Assembly (NCBI RefSeq): GCF_001428685.1
Contig: NZ_LMIK01000001.1
Coordinates: 807,695-871,694 of the forward strand
Length of the DNA stretch: 64,000 bases
Source of the DNA: Lysobacter sp. Root76
GTDB lineage: Bacteria; Pseudomonadota; Gammaproteobacteria; Xanthomonadales; Xanthomonadaceae
Direction: 5' to 3'
Made by a program: the position numbers and the translations under genes. Positions 8,711-16,219 of this stretch are shown here, piece after piece. Each line of letters starts with the position of its first letter. Position 1 is the first letter of the stretch. Below the pieces are notes generated by a model. The model was given only the letters and a program-made list of their open reading frames with translations, made no database searches and was not told the origin of the DNA.

Positions 8711-11325
8711 TACAGATCACCTTCTTGCAGAACTTGCTCGGCGGGCAGCGCCCGCTGGTTGTAGGTGTGCGCCATCGCCATGCCGTAGGCGCCGGCGTCG
8801 GCGACCAGCAGCACGTCGCCCTCGGCGGTCGCGCGCGGCAGCGGACGGCCGCGGCCGAGCACGTCGCTGCTCTCGCAGATCGGGCCGACCACATCGAAGA
8901 CGGCGCTGTCGGCGTCGTCCAGGCGGCTGAGGTTGTGGATGCCGTGGTAGGCCTCGTACATGGCCGGACGCATCAGCGCGTTCATGCCGGCGTCGCCGCC
9001 GACCCGGCGCACGCCGTCCTTTTCAACCACCTGGGTCGTGGTCAGCAGCAGCACGCCGCTTTCGGCGACCAGGTAGCGGCCCGGCTCGACGATCAGCCCG
9101 TAACGCGGATACGCGGCCTTGATCTCGGCCAGGCCGGCACGCCAGGCGGCGAGGTCGAACTCCGCCGCCTCCGGGGTGTAGGCGATCGGCAGGCCGCCGC
9201 CGATATCGATGGTCTCGATGGTGCCGATGCCGTCGGCGAGCCCGGCCAGCTGCGCATACACGCCGCGCCAGTGCTGCGGATCGTCGATGCCGCTGCCCAG
9301 GTGCGCGTGCAGACCGGCGATGCGCACGCCCAGGCAGCGCGCCTGGTCGACGAAGGCATCGAAACGCGACATCGGCAGGCCGAACTTGGCCGCGACGCCG
9401 CCGGTGCGGACCTTTTCGTGATGGCCTTCGCCGTGACCCAGGTCGATGCGCAACCAGATCGCGCGGCCGCGGAATACCTCCGGCCAGCGCTGCAGCGCCT
9501 CGATATTGTCGAGGGTGACGGTGACGCCGCGCGCGAACGCGGCCTCGTACTCGCGGCGAGGAGCGAAGCTGGGCGTGAACAGCACCCGCGCCGGTTCGAT
9601 CTGCGGCAGAGACTCGAACACGCGTTCGATCTCGCCCAGCGACACGCATTCCAGGCCGAAGCCTTCGCCGGCGATCGTACGCAGCACTTCGGGATGCGAA
9701 TTGGCCTTGATCGCGTAGTAGCAGCGATCGATCGCCGGCGTCTCGCGCAGCGCACGCGCGCGTTCGCGCACCGTCGCCAGGTCGTAGACGTAACGCGGGG
9801 TGCCCGCCGCGGCGGCTTCGAGCAGGCGCTCGCGTGCGCCGCGCCACCAGGCCGGCGCACGCGTGGGCTTGCCGTGCGCGATCTCCCGCCAGCTCGGGCC
9901 GAACACGCTGCCGTCGCGCACCGGCATCGCGCCGCTGCGGATCAGCTCGTGGTGCAGGTGCGGCAGCAGGCCGTCGGCGTCGGCCTCGTCGATCACGAAG
10001 GTCAGGTTGAGGTCGTTGGAGGACTGCGAGATCAGGTGCACGCGCTCGCGCCCGAACGCGGCCCATATGTCGGACAGGCGGTGCAGCAGCGAACGCATGC
10101 CGCGGCCGACCAGGGTGATCGCCGCGCAGGGCGCGATCACCTTGACCCGGCAGACTTCGGCCAGGTCGGCCGACAGCGCTTCGAGCACGTTGCTGTTGAC
10201 CAGGTTCTCGCTCGGGTCCAGCGACACGGTGACGTTGGTCTCCGAGGAACCGATCAGGTCGATCGACAGGCCGTGGCGCTTGAAACGCTCGAACACGTCG
10301 GCCAGGAAGCCGACCTGCTGCCACATGCCGATGCTTTCCATCGACACCAGCACGATGCCGTTGCGGCGGCTGATCGCCTTGACCCCGGGCACGGTCGCCG
10401 CGCTGGCGTCGATGCGGGTACCGGGCAGGTCGAAGCGCTCGGTGTCGAGGATCGCCATCGGCACGCCGGCGTCGCGGCAGGGCGCGATCGAACGCGGATG
10501 CAGCACCTTGGCGCCGGTGGTGGCGATTTCCTGGGCTTCGGCGTAGTCCAGGCGGGCGAGCAGGCGCGCGTCCGGCACTTCGCGCGGATTGGCGCTGAAC
10601 ATGCCGGGCACGTCGGTCCAGATCTCCACGCGCTGAGCCTTGAGCAGCGCACCGAAGTACGCGGCCGAAGTATCCGAGCCGCCGCGCCCCAGGACGGCGG
10701 TGCCACCGTCGCCATGGCGGGCGATGAAGCCCTGGGTCAGCAGCATGCGCGCCGGCTGTTGCGCGAAGCGCGCGGCGAATTCCGGGTCGGGCTCGCGCCG
10801 GCAGTTCACCGACAGGCGTCGCGCCCATGCGCTCTGGTTGGGCAGCGACACCGCATCCAGCCAGTCGCGTGCGTCGCACCAGCCGAAGTCGTACCCCTGG
10901 CTGCGCAGGTAGGCGGTGCCGATGGTCGAGGACAGCAGTTCGCCCTGCGCCAGCACTTCGGCCTGCCAATCCAGCGCGCGGCTCGCGGCGCGCGCATCCG
11001 TGCCCAGCGCCTGCAGCGCCGCCAGACGCGCGCCCAGCACGACGTCGGGATCGAGGTCGAGTTCGGCGCAGAAGGCGCGGTGGCGTTCGACCAGCGCCTG
11101 CACGCGTGCGGCGATGTCGGCCTCGGCGCCCGGCGGCGCGCTGGCGATCGCCTGAAGTTCGTTGGTTACGCCCGACAAGGCCGAGACCACGACGACGACG
11201 CGAACGCCGTCCTCGTGCATGCGTTTGGAGGCGAGGCGTCCGATGGTGTCCCAACGGTTGCGGCGGGACACCGAAGTGCCGCCGAACTTGAGTACTACCC
11301 AACGAGTTGCTTCCGCCACCGCCAC
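8710..11325 (-). CDS. lysAC: Bifunctional aspartate kinase / diaminopimelate decarboxylase
   Basis: A natural fusion of about 871 residues, starting with GTG at 11325 (an alternative GTG lies two codons later). The N-terminal aspartate kinase begins with KFGGTS at 13-18. It is followed by ACT-type regulatory segments (roughly 320-460) and a C-terminal PLP-dependent decarboxylase whose Schiff-base lysine is Lys540 in YAIKAN; HLGSGI and the C-terminal EGDVLL segment fit that fold. It joins the first step of the aspartate family pathway to the last step of lysine synthesis, which consumes meso-diaminopimelate, a wall precursor. The stop overlaps the murL start. Similar fusions occur in Xanthomonas relatives. 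I reject the upstream in-frame extension as low-complexity. Confidence 0.93.
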   Translation of the reverse strand: MAVAEATRWVVLKFGGTSVSRRNRWDTIGRLASKRMHEDGVRVVVVVSALSGVTNELQAIASAPPGAEADIAARVQALVERHRAFCAELDLDPDVVLGARLAALQALGTDARAASRALDWQAEVLAQGELLSSTIGTAYLRSQGYDFGWCDARDWLDAVSLPNQSAWARRLSVNCRREPDPEFAARFAQQPARMLLTQGFIARHGDGGTAVLGRGGSDTSAAYFGALLKAQRVEIWTDVPGMFSANPREVPDARLLARLDYAEAQEIATTGAKVLHPRSIAPCRDAGVPMAILDTERFDLPGTRIDASAATVPGVKAISRRNGIVLVSMESIGMWQQVGFLADVFERFKRHGLSIDLIGSSETNVTVSLDPSENLVNSNVLEALSADLAEVCRVKVIAPCAAITLVGRGMRSLLHRLSDIWAAFGRERVHLISQSSNDLNLTFVIDEADADGLLPHLHHELIRSGAMPVRDGSVFGPSWREIAHGKPTRAPAWWRGARERLLEAAAAGTPRYVYDLATVRERARALRETPAIDRCYYAIKANSHPEVLRTIAGEGFGLECVSLGEIERVFESLPQIEPARVLFTPSFAPRREYEAAFARGVTVTLDNIEALQRWPEVFRGRAIWLRIDLGHGEGHHEKVRTGGVAAKFGLPMSRFDAFVDQARCLGVRIAGLHAHLGSGIDDPQHWRGVYAQLAGLADGIGTIETIDIGGGLPIAYTPEAAEFDLAAWRAGLAEIKAAYPRYGLIVEPGRYLVAESGVLLLTTTQVVEKDGVRRVGGDAGMNALMRPAMYEAYHGIHNLSRLDDADSAVFDVVGPICESSDVLGRGRPLPRATAEGDVLLVADAGAYGMAMAHTYNQRALPAEQVLQEGDL

Positions 11326-11617
11326 TATCCTCGGTTGTTGTCGCTCTTGATCGATGCCCGGCGGTCGCCGGGCGTGTTTTGGGGACCATGCCGCGGCCGG
11401 CGGGCGCGACGACCGGGCCCGCGGGCGTGCCAGGGCAGCCGTACTGGGTCGGAGTCGGGAAGTTCGCGCTCGCCCGCATCGCGGGCATGAAGCTGCGATT
11501 CTAAACGGATTGTCCAAACGGGATCGCACCGGCGCAGGCCGGCCACGCTTACGCCACACTGGAACCACCGCAGCGGAACGGTTCTACTGACCCGCCCATC
11601 CCACGCCCGAGGCCACG

Positions 11618-12505
11618 ATGACGCTGCGCCGCTATCTGCAACTGGACGTGTTCGCCGACCGGCCCGGCGCCGGCAACCCGCTGGGCGTGGTGCTGAACGC
11701 CGACGGCCTGGACTCGGCCGCGATGCAGGCCTTCGCGGCCTGGACCAACCTCTCGGAAACCATCTTCCTGCTGCCGCCGGTCGAGGGCGCGGACTACCGG
11801 GTGCGGATCTTCACCCCGCGCCAGGAGCTGGCCTTCGCCGGCCACCCCAGCGTCGGCGCCGCCTGGGCCGCGATCGATGCCGGCCTGGCCACGCCGCGCG
11901 AGGGCGCCCTGGTGCAGGACTGCGCCGCCGGCCTGCTGCCGGTCAAGGTCGCCGGCACCGGTCCGCGCGCCCTGGTTTCGGTGCGGGCGCCGCGCTCGCA
12001 GCGCATCGAGCTCGCCGACCTCGCCGATCCGGCCGCGGTCGAGGCCGCCCTGGCCACGGTGACCGCGCCGCTGCCCCTGGGCGGGCGGCCGCCGGCGCTG
12101 TGGGACAACGGCGCGCGCTGGTGGGTGCTGGAGCTGAGCGACGCCGCCGCGGTCCGCTCGCTGAGCCCCGACCTGCCCGCGATCGCTACCCTGAGCCGCG
12201 CCTGCAACGCCGTCGGCCTGGCGGTGTACGCGACCGCCGACGCGAGCGACCACCAACTCGCCGTGCGCGCGTTCTGCCCGGCCGACAACATCCCCGAGGA
12301 CCCGGTCACCGGCAGCGTCAACGCCTCGATCGGCGCGCAATTGGCGGCCAGCGGCGGCCTGCCCGGCGGCGGGTCGCGCTATGTCGCCAGCCAGGGCCGC
12401 GAACTCGGCCGCGACGGCCGGGTCGAGGTCGCGCTCGACGACGACGGCGAGATCTGGATCGGCGGGCGGGTGCAGGCGGTTATCCGCGGCCGCGCCGATT
12501 GGTAA
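11618..12505 (+). CDS. PhzF family protein, copy 1
   Basis: A 295-residue PhzF/YddE-type isomerase-fold protein. Landmarks are GAGNPLGVV (17-25), the catalytic-type glutamate Glu47 in LSETIF, FAGHPSVGAAW, and the C-terminal EDPVTGSVNASI segment that matches the family's DPVTGSA motif. PhzF isomerises a dihydroanthranilate in phenazine synthesis, but most relatives lie outside phenazine clusters and have unknown substrates, as here. It is followed after 40 bases by a paralogue on the same strand, and is divergent from lysAC. Confidence 0.88.
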   Translation: MTLRRYLQLDVFADRPGAGNPLGVVLNADGLDSAAMQAFAAWTNLSETIFLLPPVEGADYRVRIFTPRQELAFAGHPSVGAAWAAIDAGLATPREGALVQDCAAGLLPVKVAGTGPRALVSVRAPRSQRIELADLADPAAVEAALATVTAPLPLGGRPPALWDNGARWWVLELSDAAAVRSLSPDLPAIATLSRACNAVGLAVYATADASDHQLAVRAFCPADNIPEDPVTGSVNASIGAQLAASGGLPGGGSRYVASQGRELGRDGRVEVALDDDGEIWIGGRVQAVIRGRADW

Positions 12506-12545
12506 GCTGCGCGGCCCAGCGGACCCCACGCCGCGACGCGATCTC

Positions 12546-13424
12546 ATGATGAAACGCCGCTACCTGCAACTGGACGTATTCGCCGACCGGCCTGGCGCCG
12601 GCAACCCGCTCGCGGTCGTGCTGGATGCCGAAGGCCTGGACGACGCCGCGATGCAGGCGATCGCGCGCTGGACCCGCCTGCCCGAGACCACCTTCGTGTT
12701 CGCACCGGACGCACCGGGCGCGAGCTACCGCATCCGCATGTTCAGCCCGCGCCGCGAGGTGCCGTTCGCGGGACATCCCAGCGTCGGCACCGCGCACGTG
12801 GTGCTGGACGCCGGCCTGGCCGCGCCGGTCGACGGCCGTCTGCTGCAGGAAGGCGTGGCCGGCCTGCTGCCGCTGGCGGTGGACGGCGTGGGCGCCGCGC
12901 GCACCATCGCCGTGCGCACGCCGCGCGCACGGGTGCTGGAAACCGCCACGGCGGCCGACCCGCGCCTGGCCGCGGCCTTGCGCGATCTGCCCCTGGGCGC
13001 CCTGCCTCCGGCCCTGATGGACGGCGGCCGGCGCTGGTGGCTGGCCGAACTGCGCGACGAAACCGCGCTGCGCAACGCCAGCCCGGACTGGGCCGCGATC
13101 GGCGCGCTCGCCGAATCCACAGAAAGCATGGGCCTGTGCGCATTCGCGCGGGCCGACGCCGGCCGCGACTACGACCTGGTGGTGCGCGCCTTCGTCGGCG
13201 CACCGGCGCAGTTCGAGGACGCCGCTTCCGGCGCGGCCAACGCCACCCTCGCCGCCTGGCTGCAGCACAACGGCGCCCTGCCCGGCCGCGACGGCCGCTA
13301 CACCGTCAGCCAGGGCCGCGAGGTCGGCTTCGATGCGCGCCTGCAACTGCACGTGGATAGCGAGGGCGACGTCTGGTCCGGCGGCCAGGTGCATCCGATC
13401 GTGAGCGGGCATATCGATTGGTGA
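12546..13424 (+). CDS. PhzF family protein, copy 2
   Basis: A 292-residue paralogue of the preceding gene, nearly identical in its first 20 residues (RRYLQLDVFADRPGAGNP). It keeps Glu47 (LPETTF) and FAGHPSVGTAH, but the C-terminal motif reads EDAASGAANATL where copy 1 has EDPVTGSVNASI. Two ATG codons are adjacent at 12546 and 12549. The tandem arrangement implies duplication; changes in the distal motif suggest a changed substrate or loss of activity. No other pathway gene adjoins the pair. Confidence 0.88.
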   Translation: MMKRRYLQLDVFADRPGAGNPLAVVLDAEGLDDAAMQAIARWTRLPETTFVFAPDAPGASYRIRMFSPRREVPFAGHPSVGTAHVVLDAGLAAPVDGRLLQEGVAGLLPLAVDGVGAARTIAVRTPRARVLETATAADPRLAAALRDLPLGALPPALMDGGRRWWLAELRDETALRNASPDWAAIGALAESTESMGLCAFARADAGRDYDLVVRAFVGAPAQFEDAASGAANATLAAWLQHNGALPGRDGRYTVSQGREVGFDARLQLHVDSEGDVWSGGQVHPIVSGHIDW

Positions 13425-13494
13425 GTCGGCGCAAGGCTCCCGTCGGTCATCCGAGGGGACGCCGACGACCCGATCGGCTGCACAGAGCGCTGCC

Positions 13495-13788
13495 GTGATC
13501 CGCAATCGCAGCCCCGGCAAACTCGCTGGCTTTCTCGGCGCGCTGTTGGGAGCCTTCGGTTGGGTGGTTATCAGCGATCGAACCATCACCGTGCTACAAA
13601 ACAACGGCGGTTCTTACGGAAGCGCCGGCATGGCTGCGGCCGTTTGCATACTCGTCGCCGCTGCAGCCTTGGCCCTTGGCATGTGCTTCGGCTCGCGCTG
13701 GCGGCAGGTGCGCGTGGAGACCACAGGCGCGTTGCTGGGTCTGACGGCAGCCCTCGCCCTGGTCCTGGGCGTTCGATATGGTGCCTGA
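13495..13788 (+). CDS. Small hydrophobic membrane protein (97 aa)
   Basis: GTG-start frame coding for a protein with about three hydrophobic stretches: residues 10-26, 42-63 and 76-93. It could therefore span the membrane two or three times. I do not recognise a family. The gene follows copy 2 of phzF on the same strand after 70 bases. A hypothetical gene is plausible because of its consistent transmembrane pattern, but coding status is not certain. Confidence 0.5.
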   Translation: MIRNRSPGKLAGFLGALLGAFGWVVISDRTITVLQNNGGSYGSAGMAAAVCILVAAAALALGMCFGSRWRQVRVETTGALLGLTAALALVLGVRYGA

Positions 13789-13849
13789 CCTGTCGCCCGA
13801 TCCGAGGCAGCGGCACACGCAGCGGCGTAGCGGATCCGCGCCGCGGACG

Positions 13850-13875
13850 AAAAAGGGCCAGCTCGCGCTGGCCCT
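13850..13875 (-). terminator. Rho-independent terminator
   Basis: Read on the minus strand: a GGGCCAGC / GCTGGCCC stem with a four-base loop followed by five T residues. It lies 60 bases beyond the stop of the glycine-zipper gene and should terminate it. It could also separate it from the plus-strand small gene that ends at 13788. Confidence 0.8.
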
Positions 13876-13935
13876 CGCTCTGTAGCTGATTTAACGGTCG
13901 CAGCTGCGTCGCCGCATCCGACCGTCGCGGCGGCC

Positions 13936-14634
13936 TTACTCCGGACGCACGTCCACGCGCACGCGGATCTTGTCGCCGGGGTGGTAGTTGGTGCGGGTGC
14001 GGTAGCTGCGGCCGGCGTACTCGTAGGTCACGTCGTAGGCGCTGACCGCACGGTCGTCGCCGCCGTAGCCGGTGTTCTGCACCGGGTCGCAGACGCGCAC
14101 CGTGCCGACGCGGTCGCGGCTGCTGTTGCGCTTGTTCTGCTCGTACACGCTGCGGCCGGCCATGCCGCCGACCATCGAGCCGATCGCCGAGGTCGCGTAG
14201 CGCGCGCTGCCGCCGCCGACCTGGCTGCCGACCGCGGCGCCGAGGATGCCGCCGATCACGGTCGCCACGGTGCGTCCGGTTTCGGTGCCGGCCGAACGGC
14301 GGTAGCTGCCGTACTGGTCGTAGTAACCGTCGTCGCGGCGAGCGCTGCCGTAGCCGTCGCTGTAGCCGCGATCGTCGTAGTAGCCGTCGTCGCCGCCGTT
14401 GACGTAGGTCGGGCGCTCGTAGCAACGCTGACCGCCGTACTGGTTGTTGGCGTAGGAATCGAACACCGGATCCACACGCAGCACGCGCGCGTAGTCGTAT
14501 TGCGAGCCCGAACTGGACGGGTACGAATCCGGATAGGCCGAGCCGTAACCGTTCTGCGGGTAGGACTGCGCCGAGGCGACGCCGGTGGCGGCGGCGAGAA
14601 CCAGGCTCAGGGCGGTAACGGACAGGCGCTTCAT
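13936..14634 (-). CDS. Glycine-zipper 2TM envelope protein
   Basis: A 232-residue exported protein; I start at the ATG at 14634 because MKRLSVTALSLVLAAATGVASA is a clean signal peptide. The middle is rich in Tyr, Asp, Gly and Ser (an acidic, flexible region). It is followed by a glycine-zipper segment (IGGILGAAVGSQVGG...IGSMVGGMAG) like that of Rickettsia 17-kDa antigen and SlyB-type proteins, then a C-terminal beta-rich part (VRVCDPVQN ... YHPGDKIRVRVDVRP). No lipobox is visible. Likely periplasmic or outer-membrane associated. A good terminator lies downstream. Confidence 0.8.
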   Translation of the reverse strand: MKRLSVTALSLVLAAATGVASAQSYPQNGYGSAYPDSYPSSSGSQYDYARVLRVDPVFDSYANNQYGGQRCYERPTYVNGGDDGYYDDRGYSDGYGSARRDDGYYDQYGSYRRSAGTETGRTVATVIGGILGAAVGSQVGGGSARYATSAIGSMVGGMAGRSVYEQNKRNSSRDRVGTVRVCDPVQNTGYGGDDRAVSAYDVTYEYAGRSYRTRTNYHPGDKIRVRVDVRPE

Positions 14635-14736
14635 GGCGGGCTCCACACGCCGGGATGGCGTGGATCGCATCCTCGGATCGCAGCGGTCAACGCTGGCTGA
14701 ATCGGGACGGGGTTTCGGTGCCGGAGCTGGCGGCGT

Positions 14737-15435
14737 TTACCTGGCCGACAGCCAGTCGGCCACCCGGCCCGCCAATTCGGCCGCGCCGCGCCCGAGCAGC
14801 GGGCCGACATGGCTGGGCGACGGCGCCCGCAACAGCTCTGCGTCCCAGGCCTGCGCCAGTTCTGCGCAGAGTTGGGGCGGCACATCCTCGTCCTGGGCCG
14901 AAGCCACGCATAGGGTCGGACAGGCCGGCGCGGCGACGGCGATGCCGGCCTGGGCGGCGCGCAGCACCGCGCCGGACTCGTCGCGCCAGCGGCGGTAGGC
15001 GTACAGCGCGGTCGCGGCGTCGACGTCGGGCAGCGCGCGTCGGGTCGAGGCCAGGCGCGCATCGCGGCGCCAGGGGACCAGCGCCGGCCAGTCGCGCGCC
15101 GGCAAGCGCGTCGACCAAGGCGCGGGCGGCAGCGGATTGACCAGCACCAAGGCGTCGGCGGCAGCGGCGCAATGCAGCGCGAGCAAGCCGCCGAGGCTGG
15201 CGCCGATCAGCGCGCGCGGTCGCGGCAGCGCTGCGAGCGCGGCGCGCACCTGGGCGGCGTAGTCGTCGAAACCGGTCGCGGCCAGTCCGGCGGCGACCGG
15301 CTGCAGGTCGGGCGCGTGCGCAGCCAGCCCGCGCGCGCGCAGCAGTTCGCACCACAGGTTCCATTCCCAGCCGCCACCGCCCGCGCCGTGGATCAGCAGG
15401 ACGTGGCGGATCGGGGTATCGCGCTCGGGAGGCAA
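14737..15435 (-). CDS. Alpha/beta hydrolase (RBBP9/YdeN-like)
   Basis: A short alpha/beta hydrolase of about 232 residues. It opens with HVLLIHGAGGGG (oxyanion region), has the nucleophile elbow GASLGG with Ser80, a probable acid at Asp181 or Asp183 (SAQDED), and the base His208 (PSHVGP). No ATG fits the N-terminus; the best start is a TTG at 15435, giving the sequence PPERDTPIRHVLLI. Further in-frame sequence upstream is the shadow of the OsmC gene. It lies about 80 bases after osmC on the same strand. The substrate is unknown. Confidence 0.75.
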   Translation of the reverse strand: MPPERDTPIRHVLLIHGAGGGGWEWNLWCELLRARGLAAHAPDLQPVAAGLAATGFDDYAAQVRAALAALPRPRALIGASLGGLLALHCAAAADALVLVNPLPPAPWSTRLPARDWPALVPWRRDARLASTRRALPDVDAATALYAYRRWRDESGAVLRAAQAGIAVAAPACPTLCVASAQDEDVPPQLCAELAQAWDAELLRAPSPSHVGPLLGRGAAELAGRVADWLSAR

Positions 15436-15518
15436 ACCTAGGCAGTCCAGCGGATCGAGGTGGTCCTGCCCGCCCGCGACGTCGCGCGGGCAGGCCGCTT
15501 GAGGAACCCGACGCCGGC

Positions 15519-15950
15519 TCAGGCCAGCGTCGCCTCCAGACTGATCGGCACCGCGCTCAGCGCCTTGGATACCGGGCAGTTGGCCTTGGCGTCCTCGGCG
15601 ATCGCCTGGAACTTGGCCGCGTCGATGCCGGGCACCTCCGCGCTCACCTTGAGCCGGATCTGCGAAAGGCTGGGCCCGCCCTCCATCGACAGGTCGACCT
15701 CGGCGCGGGTGTCCAGCCGCGCCGGCGGGTGGCCGGCCTCGGTCAGCTTGGCCGACAGCGCCATGGTGAAGCAGCCCGCATGCGCGGCCGCGATCAGTTC
15801 TTCCGGGTTGGTGCCCTTCTCGTCGCCGAAGCGGCTGTTGAAGGCGTAACGCGTGTTCTCCAGCACACCGCTCTGGGGCGTGCTGAGGCGGCCCTGCCCG
15901 CTCTTGAGGTCGCCTTCCCAATGCGCGGTGGCGTGACGCGAAATGCCCAT
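15519..15950 (-). CDS. osmC: OsmC family peroxiredoxin
   Basis: A 143-residue OsmC-type protein with both redox cysteines: Cys60 in AAAHAGCFTMAL and Cys125 in KANCPVSKAL. The family reduces organic hydroperoxides and is induced by osmotic or envelope stress. I start at the ATG at 15950 because MGISRHATAHWEGDLKSG matches the usual OsmC N-terminus; the upstream extension is not family-like. It is a cytoplasmic homodimer by family knowledge. The alpha/beta hydrolase gene follows on the same strand. Confidence 0.9.
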   Translation of the reverse strand: MGISRHATAHWEGDLKSGQGRLSTPQSGVLENTRYAFNSRFGDEKGTNPEELIAAAHAGCFTMALSAKLTEAGHPPARLDTRAEVDLSMEGGPSLSQIRLKVSAEVPGIDAAKFQAIAEDAKANCPVSKALSAVPISLEATLA

Positions 15951-16219
15951 GGCCTGACTCCGGTGGATGAGGGGCGCCCAGGGTAACCGCGGGTTCGTTA
16001 GTTCCACATCGCGAACGGGCAGCCGTCCCGATTACGCGATGCTGCACCGCAACCCGGACGCGCCGGGCTTGACCCGTCCGCACGCCTGCGGGAGTCTTGC
16101 CTCCCGGCCCCCCGAACGCCGGCACCCGCCATGACCGCCCGCCGAGCGCTCCACGCTCGGGCGCGCAGCGCGGACAGCCATGACGGCCTTCCCACCCTCA
16201 CCCAGGGAGAAGTCCGCTC

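Noticed and set aside
8710-11568. N-terminal extension of the lysAC protein
   Set aside because: The extra 81 residues are Arg/Pro-rich low complexity. The kinase motif KFGGTS sits at residue 13 from the GTG at 11325, the normal position.
11618-13424. Phenazine biosynthesis locus
   Set aside because: Only PhzF-like genes are present. No phzA, B, C, D, E or G homologue adjoins, and PhzF-fold proteins are common outside phenazine clusters.
15436-16125. In-frame upstream extension of the alpha/beta hydrolase
   Set aside because: The extension is antisense-type low-complexity sequence over osmC; the fold begins about ten residues after the TTG at 15435.
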